Shown here: positions 9,346 to 18,097 of the stretch, in pieces
Layout: each line of letters opens with the position of its first letter
Position numbering within the stretch: the stretch's first letter is position 1
Assembly: GCF_023703085.1 (NCBI RefSeq)
Contig: NZ_JAMQJY010000003.1
Location: 186,001-250,000, forward strand
Source of the DNA: Alkalicoccobacillus plakortidis
GTDB lineage: Bacteria; Bacillota; Bacilli; Bacillales; Bacillaceae_D
DNA length: 64,000 nt
Direction: 5' to 3'
The notes under the pieces: model-generated
Databases searched by the model: none
Told to the model about the DNA's origin: nothing
Seen by the model: the letters and a program-made list of their open reading frames with translations, nothing else
Translations under genes and position numbers: made by a program

Positions 9346-11037
9346 ATGACTAAACGGATCTTCACAATCGCCACAACTATGCTCATTCTTATGCTTTTTG
9401 CACCTCTTAAAGCGTTTGCCATTGATTTTATAATTCCCGAATCAACTATTGATGTGTCCCTTTTACCAAATGGTGATGTTAATGTGCACGAAACTCATTC
9501 CTATGACTTTGATGATGATTTTAATGGACTGACTAGAATGTTATACGCAACAGAAGGAACTGAAATTAGTGACTTTGAGGCAACAGAAAATGGTCAGCCA
9601 CTTGAGGTTGAACAGGATGAAGCTCTTTATAAGATCATGCGTCCTGGTAGCTATGAACCTGTTACTGTTGATTTGACCTACGTCATTCATGGTGGTGTTG
9701 AGCTTTACCAAGATGTCGCTGATTTTCAATGGGCTTTTTTCGATGCAGCCAATGAAGTGCCTTATGAGAATTTGACGATTACGATTCACCCGCCTGAAGA
9801 AACCAATGACGTGATTGCCTATGGCTCTGATAAATCCTTTGGTACAGAAACCATCCAAGAAAATGGCTCCGTACAATTTGCGATTGGCGAAGTGCCTGAT
9901 GGTTCAAAGGGAGATATTCGTGTTGCATATGCTCCAGAGCTTTTTCCTGATGCGACAGGCAGGAGCGAACAGATAAAAGCTGACATCCTAGCACACGAAC
10001 AAGAAGGAAAGGATGAAGCAGCAGCGTACGCCTCGATGCAGGATCGACTCTCAAGCTTTGCTATCTTTTTTATTCCGATCGCTGCCTTAGTTCTGCTTTT
10101 ACTCATCGTATTTTCATACTTAAAATCAAGAAGTGTGTACAAATCATTTGAACGAGCGACAAACTCATTTAGCACCATTCCAAAACAAAAACTCAGTATG
10201 CTAGCAACAATTCTATTTACTCGATTAACACTCACACCTGAAGCAATGGCAGCAGGTCTGCTTGATCTAATAAGGCAAGGTTATGTAAAAGAACACGACA
10301 AAAATCAGTTCACGTTGCTTCATCGTAAGGGTGCAAACAAACATGAACAGATTTTAATTGAGTGGTTATTTGATACAATCGGTAGTAAAAATGAATTCTC
10401 ACTTCAAGAGCTTGAAGCCTATGCAAAAAACAAGAAGAACCATGAAGCCTATCAAAAATACGATCAAAAATGGAGAGAAGCGATTAGAGAAGAAGTCAAA
10501 GAAGCAAATCTACATCAAAACAAAACGTCTCATAGACTGATCGTTGGCTTGTCTAGTCTGCTGCTAATTCCTCTCTTTATCTTGTTTCCTTTATACGGAC
10601 TGCCAATGTGGTTGTTCTTTACGATTCTGATTTTTATTGGTTTAGTCGGTTACGCATGTTTCTATCGTCCACGAACGGAAGAAGGCGCACGAATTGCCTA
10701 CGACTGGAACACATATCAAAAACGAACAGCCGAACTTTCGGTTGAAGAAATGACAAAATGGAAGCAAGATGATCTCATGCGAGCTATTATCTTTGGAATT
10801 GGCACAGGAAATAAAAAGCTCCAAGATAAGAATAACGCGCTTGAAGATGTATTTAAAAAACAACCTCTGGCTACAACAGCCTATTCATTTGACGTCTCAA
10901 CGTTTATTGCCTTGTCTGTTATCACTTCATCCAGTGTTAATACAGCTAACTCTCAAGCTTCTCCATCATCCTCACAATCAGGTGGTTCCCCAGGTGGCGG
11001 AGTTGGAGGTAGTGGCGGTGGTTCCGGAGCCTTTTAA
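9346..11037 (+). CDS. DUF2207 membrane protein with glycine-rich tail
   Basis: 563 residues. A signal peptide (residues about 1-25, ending FAIDF) is followed by an extracellular DUF2207 domain with NGLTRMLY-like and PENLTITIHPP segments. A span lies near residue 242 and two more near 395-440. The C-terminus is GGSPGGGVGGSGGGSGAF, typical of this family, and its last residue is followed by a terminator. DUF2207 proteins are bacterial TPM/YciQ-like membrane proteins of unknown role. It is divergent from ydbST, whose products are also membrane PH proteins. Confidence 0.87.
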   Translation: MTKRIFTIATTMLILMLFAPLKAFAIDFIIPESTIDVSLLPNGDVNVHETHSYDFDDDFNGLTRMLYATEGTEISDFEATENGQPLEVEQDEALYKIMRPGSYEPVTVDLTYVIHGGVELYQDVADFQWAFFDAANEVPYENLTITIHPPEETNDVIAYGSDKSFGTETIQENGSVQFAIGEVPDGSKGDIRVAYAPELFPDATGRSEQIKADILAHEQEGKDEAAAYASMQDRLSSFAIFFIPIAALVLLLLIVFSYLKSRSVYKSFERATNSFSTIPKQKLSMLATILFTRLTLTPEAMAAGLLDLIRQGYVKEHDKNQFTLLHRKGANKHEQILIEWLFDTIGSKNEFSLQELEAYAKNKKNHEAYQKYDQKWREAIREEVKEANLHQNKTSHRLIVGLSSLLLIPLFILFPLYGLPMWLFFTILIFIGLVGYACFYRPRTEEGARIAYDWNTYQKRTAELSVEEMTKWKQDDLMRAIIFGIGTGNKKLQDKNNALEDVFKKQPLATTAYSFDVSTFIALSVITSSSVNTANSQASPSSSQSGGSPGGGVGGSGGGSGAF

Positions 11038-11041
11038 CATT

Positions 11042-11077
11042 AAGAAGTGGACATCTATTACTGTCCACTTCTTTTTT
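11042..11077. terminator. Bidirectional intrinsic terminator
   Basis: An 11-bp perfect stem (11042-11052 with 11063-11073), a 10-base loop and a T run. It ends the DUF2207 transcript and overlaps the restored end of the convergent acetyltransferase gene. Confidence 0.88.
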
Positions 11078-11551
11078 ATTTTAGATCCAGACGTAACTTC
11101 ACCGTGTGAATTGTATGACCATAAAATAGTTCCGAGTATTCCTCTTCCAACACAAATCCCATTCTGTTATAAAAGGCCAGTGCAGGTTCGTTTTTTTTTC
11201 AACGTCCACATAGATGGTTACTGCATGCTCAAGCTTCGAGAGCACGTCCTTAATCAATGCAGACCAAGCTCCCCTGCCTTGATACTCTGGAAGGATATAA
11301 AGTGCTCCAACCGAGGCCTTTTGATCATCCGTCGCTTCTGTAAAATCAGCAAATCCAATGACCGCCTCATCAATTTCTGCCACAATTGTCCTTGGTATTC
11401 GATACCCCATAAACTTATCCGAATATGCCTCGTTTAAAAATTGATCTTGAATGGTACGTGGAATCAGATCCTCATACGTATGATGCCACGTCGTACGAGC
11501 AATTTGCTGGATAGACCTGCTATCTTGAGTCATTGCCTTTCGAATAATCAT
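11076..11551 (-). pseudogene. GNAT acetyltransferase with a homopolymer frameshift
   Basis: A GNAT-fold protein. The N-terminal part is normal, with the acetyl-CoA motif YILPEYQGRGAWSALI. After VDVEKK the frame turns to nonsense. The break lies in a run of nine A on the coding strand (T run at 11191-11199). With ten (or seven) A the expected C-terminus appears (NEPALAFYNRMGF and then LFYGHTIHTVKLRLD), ending at 11076. The restored length is about 158 residues. A run-length sequencing error is the simplest cause; slippage or phase variation at this run is the alternative. The substrate is unknown. Confidence 0.8.
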
Positions 11552-11632
11552 AGAAATGCCTCCTTCTTTTACTTTTCGTTCCTTTTAGTATAGATGTATC
11601 CATTTTTAAGTGCTATCTTTTTTTACAAACAA

Positions 11633-11661
11633 TTGATGTACGGTATACTTAAGCTTAGAAT
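11633..11661 (+). promoter_or_regulatory. Candidate sigma-A promoter for the methionine aminopeptidase gene
   Basis: TTGATG at 11633-11638 and TAGAAT at 11656-11661 are separated by 17 bases. The implied 5' leader of about 80 bases leads to AAAGGAG before the gene start. Confidence 0.5.
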
Positions 11662-11749
11662 AAATGTATTGTATGTTGTAGCAGACTAGGTGCAAGACAA
11701 ATACCATAACAAGATAGACATCCACACATATATTTAAAGGAGAATTTAC

Positions 11750-12493
11750 ATGATTGCACAAACAGAAAAAGATATTAACGGTCTAAAAGAAATTGGAAAG
11801 ATTGTAGCCGAAATTCGTAATGAACTAACACTACACACTAAGGTAGGTATTACTACTAAGGAAATCGATGAGATAGGTGGCAAGCTATTCAAAAAGTTCG
11901 GTGCTGTCTCAGCCCCTATCAGCACATATGATTTCCCTGGATTCACATGTATTTGCGTAAATGAAGAAGTAGCACATGGTATACCAGGACCACGTGTCAT
12001 CAAAGAGGGGGATCTTGTGAATATTGATGTCTCAGGATCGTTAAATGGGTACTTTGCTGACACCGGCCATTCCTTTGTGGTTGGGAACGGTGATCCTGTG
12101 TTAGCTAATTTAATTCACGCCACTAAGGAAACGTTTGATGCCGGCTTAAAGAAATTCAAAGCTGGATCTAAACAAAATGGTGTGGGGCGTACCGTCTTTC
12201 AAACAGCGCAGGAACATGGATTCACCGTTATTAAAAACCTTACTGGCCACGGAATCGGTCTCTCGCTTCATGATTCACCTGAACACATTTTTAATTATTA
12301 CAATCCTAGAGATACAAAACTTTTTAAAGACGGAGAAGTCATTGCTTTTGAACCATTCGTCTCAACCAAAGCAGAAGATGTATATCAGTTGGATGATGGT
12401 TGGACCTTAACTACCGTGGACCAAAGCTTTGTCGCTCAATTTGAGCACACAATTATCGTTACAAAAGAGGAACCTATTATCTTGACTAAATAA
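11750..12493 (+). CDS. map: Type I methionine aminopeptidase
   Basis: 247 residues of the pita-bread fold. The five metal ligands are visible: D in NIDVSGS, D in YFADTGHS, H in GHGIGLSLHD, E in VIAFEPF, and E in QFEHTIIV. It lacks an N-terminal zinc-finger extension, as expected for bacterial Map. It removes the initiator methionine from nascent proteins. Standing alone away from the ribosomal-protein operon, it is more likely the second paralogue (YflG-like) than the essential adk-linked copy. AAAGGAG precedes the ATG. Confidence 0.9.
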   Translation: MIAQTEKDINGLKEIGKIVAEIRNELTLHTKVGITTKEIDEIGGKLFKKFGAVSAPISTYDFPGFTCICVNEEVAHGIPGPRVIKEGDLVNIDVSGSLNGYFADTGHSFVVGNGDPVLANLIHATKETFDAGLKKFKAGSKQNGVGRTVFQTAQEHGFTVIKNLTGHGIGLSLHDSPEHIFNYYNPRDTKLFKDGEVIAFEPFVSTKAEDVYQLDDGWTLTTVDQSFVAQFEHTIIVTKEEPIILTK

Positions 12494-12501
12494 ACCCACC
12501 A

Positions 12502-12536
12502 AAAAGGATGTCCTATTTTCAGGACATCCTTTTTTC
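12502..12536. terminator. Bidirectional intrinsic terminator
   Basis: A 13-bp stem (12502-12514 with 12521-12533), a 6-base loop and T/A runs, between the convergent map and ASCH genes. Confidence 0.88.
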
Positions 12537-12884
12537 TTATTCCACTCTCTCTACATCGATAGCCAAAACACCAAACTCGTTCTCTTGTTCTTCCGAATAA
12601 ATCATATAGGTCTCATTGATTAGCTTGTTTAATGATGCTTGCTCTTTTCCTAACTTCTTCAACTCAATGTCCTCGTAAAGATCACGAAATGTTGGATAGG
12701 TCTTTAAAGCCGTTATGACAACATTCAGCCGCTCGTCCTGAACAGGCGCTTTAATAAAATTAATTTGATCTCCCACTTGTAATTTCTGTCTTTTAGAATC
12801 ATTGAGACGGACTTCCACTGTTTTTCTCCCGGACTTCATTAATGCAAATGGTTCATCATATAATCCCATCATATGAGCCATCAT
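12537..12884 (-). CDS. ASCH-domain protein
   Basis: 115 residues with the ASCH hallmarks: the N-terminal MGLYDEPFALMKSGRKTVEVRLND, where the GxKxxExR motif is nearly complete, and a VGDQINFIK strand. ASCH domains are beta-barrels related to PUA and are thought to bind RNA or modified bases. AGGAGG lies at 12889-12894. The second ATG (12881) has the better spacing of seven bases, so the first residue is uncertain. No operon partner. Confidence 0.83.
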   Translation of the reverse strand: MMAHMMGLYDEPFALMKSGRKTVEVRLNDSKRQKLQVGDQINFIKAPVQDERLNVVITALKTYPTFRDLYEDIELKKLGKEQASLNKLINETYMIYSEEQENEFGVLAIDVERVE

Positions 12885-12957
12885 CCATCCTCCTAGGATT
12901 AAATTTAGGTCTGTCTCCTCTATTTTAACAGAGGTTCAAAGGATCTTCGAGAAAATG

Positions 12958-12982
12958 GTTTTTGTTCGATCGATTAGGGAAT
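12958..12982 (+). promoter_or_regulatory. Sigma-B-like promoter before the DUF1206 gene
   Basis: GTTTTT at 12958-12963, a 13-base spacer, and GGGAAT at 12977-12982. This agrees with the sigma-B pattern GTTTAA-N12-15-GGGWAW at most positions. It lies 34 bases before the gene start. Confidence 0.5.
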
Positions 12983-13015
12983 CTTAGTGAAAGATAGCCG
13001 AAGGGACTGAGGTCA

Positions 13016-13876
13016 TTGGCAAAGAAAACGCCATCTAAACAAGAAACCAAGCAAAAAGCTTCAGAAGCAAAAAAAGAGTCTAAACCATGGATTAGACGTT
13101 TTGGCCGTTTTGGATATATGTCTCAAGGATTTGTTTATATTCTAATTGGGGTTCTAGCCTTTATGACAGCTATTGGTGTTGGTGGAGACACAGAAGATAC
13201 AAATGGTGCTCTGCAGTCTCTGGCAGGCATTCCATTTGGAGAAGTCGTGCTTTGGTTAGTGGCAATTGGATTAATTGGTTACGTAGTTTGGATGTTGATT
13301 CGTGCTTTTATTGATACAGGCAACTTTGGTCATGGAATCAAAGGTCTACTCATTCGTGGTGGGTTCATCGGGAGTGCTCTCATTTATGCAAGTCTCGCAT
13401 TTAATGCAGGTAAGTTTGCTACTCATGCCGGAGGATCTGGCGGAAGTGATGAGCAAACCTATTCCCAACTACTTTTATCACAGCCATTTGGCCAATGGAT
13501 GATTGGTGCTGTTGGTGCTGGTATCATTGGATATGCATTTTTTGAGGCATACAAAGCAATAAAGGAACTGTTTATGAAGGAATTTAAAGCTGGCGAGATG
13601 AACAAACATGAGCTGAACATTGCACGTACTTCTGGGAAAATTGGGTTATTGGCACGTGCTTTTGTGTTTGCGGTCGTTGGATTTTTTCTCATTCAAACAG
13701 CTATCTCTGCAGATGCTGATGAAACTGAGGGGATCGATGGAGCATTATTTGAATTGTCACAGCAGCCATTTGGCCAATGGATTCTTGGCATTGTCGCACT
13801 CGGACTCATTTTATTTGGAGTATACGGTATTATTTATGGACGATATGTTCATATGAACTTTGGGAAACATAAATGA
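13016..13876 (+). CDS. DUF1206 membrane protein
   Basis: 286 residues. A Lys/Ser/Gln-rich N-terminus precedes three repeats of a two-span unit; each holds a glycine-rich loop and a QPFGQW or similar motif (SQPFGQWMIG near residue 160, QQPFGQWILG near 252, and a variant GIPFGEVVLW near 72). This is the DUF1206 architecture. The start is TTG at 13016, with AAGGGA nine bases upstream. A sigma-B-like promoter suggests general stress control. Biochemical function is unknown. Confidence 0.83.
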   Translation: MAKKTPSKQETKQKASEAKKESKPWIRRFGRFGYMSQGFVYILIGVLAFMTAIGVGGDTEDTNGALQSLAGIPFGEVVLWLVAIGLIGYVVWMLIRAFIDTGNFGHGIKGLLIRGGFIGSALIYASLAFNAGKFATHAGGSGGSDEQTYSQLLLSQPFGQWMIGAVGAGIIGYAFFEAYKAIKELFMKEFKAGEMNKHELNIARTSGKIGLLARAFVFAVVGFFLIQTAISADADETEGIDGALFELSQQPFGQWILGIVALGLILFGVYGIIYGRYVHMNFGKHK

Positions 13877-13888
13877 TAGTGTAACAAT

Positions 13889-13920
13889 CGTCCCCAAAAG
13901 CTATGCTATTGGGGACGTTC
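13889..13920. terminator. Intrinsic terminator between convergent genes
   Basis: A 9-bp GC-rich stem (13889-13897 with 13909-13917) centred between the DUF1206 stop and the aldo/keto reductase stop. The T tract is short, so efficiency is uncertain. Confidence 0.65.
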
Positions 13921-13930
13921 TGCAACCAAC

Positions 13931-14914
13931 CTAATAAGCACCTCTAATATGTTCTTCTACTTCTGTCTTATAAAATGTATGAAGTTTCTCAAGCTCTTCA
14001 GCTGAAAAGGTTGGTACATTTACAGCTTCTAGATTACTCTCGACCTGCTTGACCGTTTTAAAGCCAGGAATGACGGTCGTTATCTCTTGCTGGTCTAGGA
14101 TCCATCGTAACGCTGCACTTGATAGATGCTTACGTCCCTGCCTAATCCATAGAAGTTGCTGAACCAATTCCACACCTTTTTCAAACTTAATTCCACCAAA
14201 TGTTTCGCCTACATTAAAGGATTCGCCATCCCGATTAAAATGTCGGTGATCATCAGGTTCAAATGTGTATTCGTTCGTGAATTTTCCAGTTAGCAACCCG
14301 CTTGCAAGTGGCACACGTGCAATAATCCCAACACCTTTTTCCTTTGCTTTAGGCAACAATTGCTCTAACGGTTTTTGGCGGAGCAGATTAAAAATCACTT
14401 GTAAGGCTCGAACATTCGGGTTCTCTAAGCAAAGTAACCCTTCCTCTACCGTTTCTACACTTACTCCATAATGCCTAATCTTTCCTTCTTTTTGAAGCTC
14501 GTCTAGCACTTGAAAGACCTTTCCATCTTTTAAAATCTCAATAGGTGGGCAATGGATTTGATACAAATCCAACCGTTCTCTCTTCAGACGTTTTAAGCTA
14601 TTTTCACAATAGGTACGAACCTGTTCAGCTGAGTATGTTTCCTGTGAGTGAATATCTCCCGCCCGGCAAAATTTTGTTGCAATATGAATCTCATCTTCTC
14701 TACCTCTAGTTGCTTTAGCAAGCAATTCTTCACTATGTCCATTTCCATAGACATCCGCTGTATCAAAAAAGTTAACTCCGTTATCCACTGCCGTCTCAAG
14801 CGCTTTTAAAGACTCCTGATCATTTGTCTGCCCCCATGAACCACCAATGGCCCATGTTCCAAAGCTCAATTCACTTATCTTTAAGTCTGTATTGCCTAAC
14901 TGTCTGTATTGCAT
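13931..14914 (-). CDS. Aldo/keto reductase
   Basis: A TIM-barrel NADPH oxidoreductase of about 327 residues. The catalytic tetrad is visible: D and Y in FFDTADVYGNGHSEELLAKA, K in IATKF, and H in LDLYQIHCPP. The family C-terminal SSAALRWILDQQEITTVIPG is present. The ATG at 14914 with GGGAG nine bases upstream is preferred over the GTG one codon earlier. It resembles general stress-protein-69-like reductases. No operon partner; the physiological substrate is unknown. Confidence 0.88.
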   Translation of the reverse strand: MQYRQLGNTDLKISELSFGTWAIGGSWGQTNDQESLKALETAVDNGVNFFDTADVYGNGHSEELLAKATRGREDEIHIATKFCRAGDIHSQETYSAEQVRTYCENSLKRLKRERLDLYQIHCPPIEILKDGKVFQVLDELQKEGKIRHYGVSVETVEEGLLCLENPNVRALQVIFNLLRQKPLEQLLPKAKEKGVGIIARVPLASGLLTGKFTNEYTFEPDDHRHFNRDGESFNVGETFGGIKFEKGVELVQQLLWIRQGRKHLSSAALRWILDQQEITTVIPGFKTVKQVESNLEAVNVPTFSAEELEKLHTFYKTEVEEHIRGAY

Positions 14915-14981
14915 CACTTCAACTCCCTTTGGAAATAGAATGCAAACTCATGTCCATTATACTTCTTTTCCCTTTTCTTTG

Positions 14982-15006
14982 GTTAGCTAAGATAAGATAA
15001 GGGTAA
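14982..15006 (+). promoter_or_regulatory. Weak sigma-B-like promoter before the NAD(P)-binding protein gene
   Basis: GTTAGC at 14982-14987, a 13-base spacer, and GGGTAA at 15001-15006. The downstream element is good; the upstream element matches only GTT clearly. Confidence 0.3.
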
Positions 15007-15044
15007 CAATACGGATAACGACATCTATTTTGGGAGCGTGTACG

Positions 15045-16502
15045 ATGATGGACTTAGAAACAACTGAACGTAAACCAGTCATTGCTTTAACTGGTGCAAG
15101 TGGATATATCGGAAACAACTTACTAAAAAAGCTTGAGAAACAAGCGGATATTATTGCTTTATCCCGGAATGGGGATAACTATGAAAATACAGAGAACGTC
15201 ACTTGGCGATCTGCCGATTTATTTTCATTAAAGGATGCCGAAAAGGCCCTTGAGGGTGCAGATTATGCTGTTTATTTGGTCCACTCAATGATGCCTTCAG
15301 CAAAACTAACACAAGCCAAATTTGAAGATATGGATTTAATTTTAGCGGACAACTTTGCTCAAGCTGCTAAAAAAAATGGAGTTAAACAAATTATTTACTT
15401 GAGTGGGATCATTCCTCCAGATGCAGACGAGCTTTCTCGTCACTTAAAAAGTCGATTAGAAGTCGAGAAAGTTCTTTCCTCCTATGGCGTCCCAGTAACT
15501 ACCGTTCGCGCAGGATTAATTGTCGGTCCTAAAGGCTCCTCTTTCCCAATCGTAAAGAAACTTGTGAAGAGATTACCGATGATGCTTTTACCAAAATGGA
15601 CGCGTCAAAAAACACACCCCATTGCTCTGCAGGATGTGTTAGGTGCGCTAAAAGGTAGTATCGGAAACAAAAAACTCTCAGGCGAGTCCATTGATGTTGG
15701 CGGTCCTGAAGTCATGACTTACAGAGAAATGATGATTGACACAGCCGAAGTCATGGGGAAAAAGAGGAAACTTGTTAATGTACCATTTATGACCGTTAAC
15801 CTCTCTCGTCTGTGGGTCAGCGTCACTACCGGCACACCAAAAGAAATGGTCTATCCATTGATAGAGAGCCTAATTCACCCAATGGTCGCAAATCCGGAGA
15901 ATATGGATAAAGACCTAAGCTACGGCAAAACAACCTTTAAAGAAGCGGCAAAATCCGCTTTGGAACAAGAAGAACAAGAGCAACAAGAAAAGAAAAAAAG
16001 CTCTACTTCTAATTCGAAAACGAGTTCAAATATCTCTGATGTACGATCTGTCCAGCGTGTCTTACTCCCAGAAGGTAAGAATGCTGAATGGGCCGCCTCT
16101 CGTTACATTAATTGGCTTGAAGACTTTGGAAGTCCACTAATTCAGACGTCTATTGATCATCGTAATAACGCCAATATTTATTTGTTAGGTAAGAAACCCT
16201 TACTCAAACTTACCTATGCACATGAACGAAGCCATGAGAAACGCGCCCTCTATTATATAACCGGAGGAGCCTTTACCAAACCAGAAGAAAAACCAGGCAG
16301 AGGACGACTAGAATTTAGGCAAATCCCAAATTCTCAGGAGTGCATCATTGCTATTCACGAATACAAGCCCTCACTCCCCTGGTTTATCTATACACTCACT
16401 CAAGCAAAGTTCCATATCTGGGTGATGTATTTATTTAAGCGTCATTTACTCAAGATCATTAAACAGAATCATCAGCAGCCAAGACTCATAACAGACTCTT
16501 AA
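15045..16502 (+). CDS. NAD(P)-binding atypical SDR with extra C-terminal domain
   Basis: 485 residues. The N-terminal 300 form a Rossmann domain with ALTGASGYIGNNLLKKL, YLSGIIPP and a THPIALQDVLGAL substrate-side motif, as in the YcjQ/NmrA-like atypical SDRs. A Gln/Glu/Lys/Ser linker (about 305-335) leads to a roughly 150-residue domain of unknown role ending in a hydrophobic helix. I start at the ATG at 15045, with GGGAG upstream, rather than an earlier in-frame TTG. A weak sigma-B-like promoter precedes it. Function is not known. Confidence 0.8.
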   Translation: MMDLETTERKPVIALTGASGYIGNNLLKKLEKQADIIALSRNGDNYENTENVTWRSADLFSLKDAEKALEGADYAVYLVHSMMPSAKLTQAKFEDMDLILADNFAQAAKKNGVKQIIYLSGIIPPDADELSRHLKSRLEVEKVLSSYGVPVTTVRAGLIVGPKGSSFPIVKKLVKRLPMMLLPKWTRQKTHPIALQDVLGALKGSIGNKKLSGESIDVGGPEVMTYREMMIDTAEVMGKKRKLVNVPFMTVNLSRLWVSVTTGTPKEMVYPLIESLIHPMVANPENMDKDLSYGKTTFKEAAKSALEQEEQEQQEKKKSSTSNSKTSSNISDVRSVQRVLLPEGKNAEWAASRYINWLEDFGSPLIQTSIDHRNNANIYLLGKKPLLKLTYAHERSHEKRALYYITGGAFTKPEEKPGRGRLEFRQIPNSQECIIAIHEYKPSLPWFIYTLTQAKFHIWVMYLFKRHLLKIIKQNHQQPRLITDS

Positions 16503-16508
16503 CCCAGA

Positions 16509-16551
16509 AGACAAAACAGACACCAAAATAGGTCCGTTTTGTCTTTTTTTT
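16509..16551 (+). terminator. Intrinsic terminator
   Basis: Arms AGACAAAAC at 16509-16517 and GTTTTGTCT at 16536-16544, then a run of T. Confidence 0.75.
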
Positions 16552-16621
16552 ATGCCGGTATCTAGCTAATACTGATCGCGGATCTTACTAATTGACTAGC
16601 GTTCTTATTAAGGTTTTGGCG

Positions 16622-16816
16622 CTCTTGCTATTTGGTCCTCGCTCTTGCCAAGACTCAGCTCTCTCTTGCTATTTGGCTCTCCCTCTTGCTGAGATCCCGA
16701 TCTCTCTTGCTATCCCGCTCTCCCTCTTGCCAAGACCCCGATCTCTCTTGCTATCCCGCTCTCCCTCTTGCCAAGTCCCGGCTCTCTCTTGCTATTCCAT
16801 CCCCACTCTCTCTTGC
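16622..16816. repeat. Array of CTCTTGC motifs at 20/21-base pitch
   Basis: The heptamer CTCTTGC occurs ten times, at 16622, 16642, 16663, 16683, 16704, 16724, 16745, 16765, 16786 and 16810. The spacings are 20, 21, 20, 21, 20, 21, 20, 21 and 24. Two alternating unit types (about CTCTCTTGCTATCC and CTCCCTCTTGCCAAG) make a 41-base double unit. 41 is not a multiple of three, so this is not a coding repeat. It fills the spacer between convergent genes. The minus-strand core GCAAGAG resembles the motif of the array at 62.9 kb. Confidence 0.9.
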
Positions 16817-16821
16817 TCACT

Positions 16822-17574
16822 TCACACCATCTCCCTCAAAGCAACAAAATTAACCCAAGCCACAGTTGGTGTTGCGATAACAGCTACTTTAAGCACAATT
16901 TTTGGTGCTAGGTTGGTGAATTTAGCACCTACATAAGCTCCAACCATCGTACCGATTAGTACTTTTATAAGCAGGACTCCGTCGACAAAACCCTCCGTAA
17001 CATATCCAAGTCCTCCTCCTATTGAGATTGGCAGGATAATCAGCATTGTTGTACCAACGGATTGGCGCAGTGATAGATGAAGAAAGATCAACAAACCAAG
17101 TTGAATAAATGGTGCAGACCCAACGCCAAACATTCCTGCTAGTAACCCAGTCAGTATGCCTAACCCTACTCCTCTTCCCCACACCTGACTTTTTTTCATC
17201 TCAATATGAGAGGAGTCACTGGAAATAAATAATTTAATCATCATACAGATAGCTGAGAGGATAAGCATAGCCGCTGTATAATAATGTAGAAGATCTTCCT
17301 GGATATAAACTGCTAGTTTGGCTCCTGCAAATGAACTAAAAAAGGCGGATAATCCAACGATTAATCCCATTTTTAAAACAATATTCTTTTCACGAAAATG
17401 GCTATATGCTCCTGATAATGTTGTAAAGGCCATCGCTGCAAGGGATGTTCCGAGTGCTGTATGAATCGGAAAACCAAACGCGACTGTTAATAATGCAATG
17501 ACAAAACCTGCGCCTCCCGCACCAATAAATCCTAATAAAATACCTAATAGAAACATAGTAAATATGATAATCAT
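16822..17574 (-). CDS. TauE/SafE-family membrane transporter
   Basis: 250 residues with about eight spans in two homologous halves. The first half has the hallmark FIGAGGAGFVIALL, and the second has GLLAGMFGVGSAPFIQLGLL. This is the sulfite-exporter TauE/SafE family, which moves sulfur-containing or organic anions. The ATG at 17574 follows GGAGG at six bases; an upstream extension lacks family similarity. The stop lies only six bases from the last repeat of the 16.6-kb array. Confidence 0.85.
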   Translation of the reverse strand: MIIIFTMFLLGILLGFIGAGGAGFVIALLTVAFGFPIHTALGTSLAAMAFTTLSGAYSHFREKNIVLKMGLIVGLSAFFSSFAGAKLAVYIQEDLLHYYTAAMLILSAICMMIKLFISSDSSHIEMKKSQVWGRGVGLGILTGLLAGMFGVGSAPFIQLGLLIFLHLSLRQSVGTTMLIILPISIGGGLGYVTEGFVDGVLLIKVLIGTMVGAYVGAKFTNLAPKIVLKVAVIATPTVAWVNFVALREMV

Positions 17575-17642
17575 GATGCGCCTCCACTTTTTTACTAATG
17601 CTCTTTCATGAGAAAAACCTAATGAACAAATGTCCAATAGGC

Positions 17643-18095
17643 TTAGTCTTCTCCATATACAAGTTGAAATACCTCACAAAAAACGAGCATATCAGGACTA
17701 AAAGTCCCGCCAACTTCCATCCACTCTCTTGTAAAAAATACTTCATGCTCTTTTTGCTAATGCTGCAAAGAAAGGTCACCCTCTCCTTCTAAGCGCGCAA
17801 AACGTTCAGTCACTTTATGAAAAGGTACAACCTCAATATGTGTAGTACGAATAATACCTTTGGCTTCTCCATGACCATCAAGTACGATATTCATCTGACC
17901 GACCTCAGGAAGCTCCTCCCCCTGTTGTTGAGCTAGGGTATAGTTACAAGAGGTCGCTGTTTTACGCCCAGAAAGTACTAATTCTAGAAGGATATTTGCC
18001 ATCTCGACTGAATCGCCAAATGACCAGGCTGTATACGTATTTGGTGATTCTGGATACTCTTGTTTATATCTGATCCACAGCTCTTCTGGTGTCAT
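17643..18095 (-). pseudogene. ASCH-domain protein interrupted by one in-frame amber codon
   Basis: The N-terminal 112 residues are a normal ASCH domain (GRKTATSCNYTLAQQQGEELPEVGQ, then ARLEGEGDLSLQH). They end at TAG (17757-17759). The frame then reads on without a shift for 37 codons, giving KEHEVFFTREW and then GGTFSPDMLVFCEVFQLVY, the expected ASCH C-terminus. A tryptophan is usual at the stop position, so TGG to TAG is the likely change. The start codon follows AAGGAGAC inside the 3' end of the flippase gene, so the pair is coupled. It may be a real nonsense mutation or a base-call error. Confidence 0.72.
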
Positions 18096-18097
18096 GA

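Noticed and set aside
11191..11199. Phase-variable acetyltransferase controlled by the A9 run
   Set aside because: Possible, but the window holds many other run-length breaks, so a sequencing error is the simpler reading.
10769..11437. 222-residue plus-strand frame after the DUF2207 gene
   Set aside because: It overlaps the end of DUF2207, a terminator and the convergent acetyltransferase gene; composition is not protein-like.
16622..16816. CRISPR array
   Set aside because: Units are only partly alike, the pitch is 20/21 bases and there are no constant repeats of 25-40 bases with unique spacers or cas genes.
16592..16936. Open plus-strand frames through the CTCTTGC array that look like Ser/Leu/Pro-rich repeat proteins
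   Set aside because: The repeat step is 41 bases, not a multiple of three, so the protein is not periodic. No ribosome-binding site precedes them, and they run into the TauE gene on the other strand.
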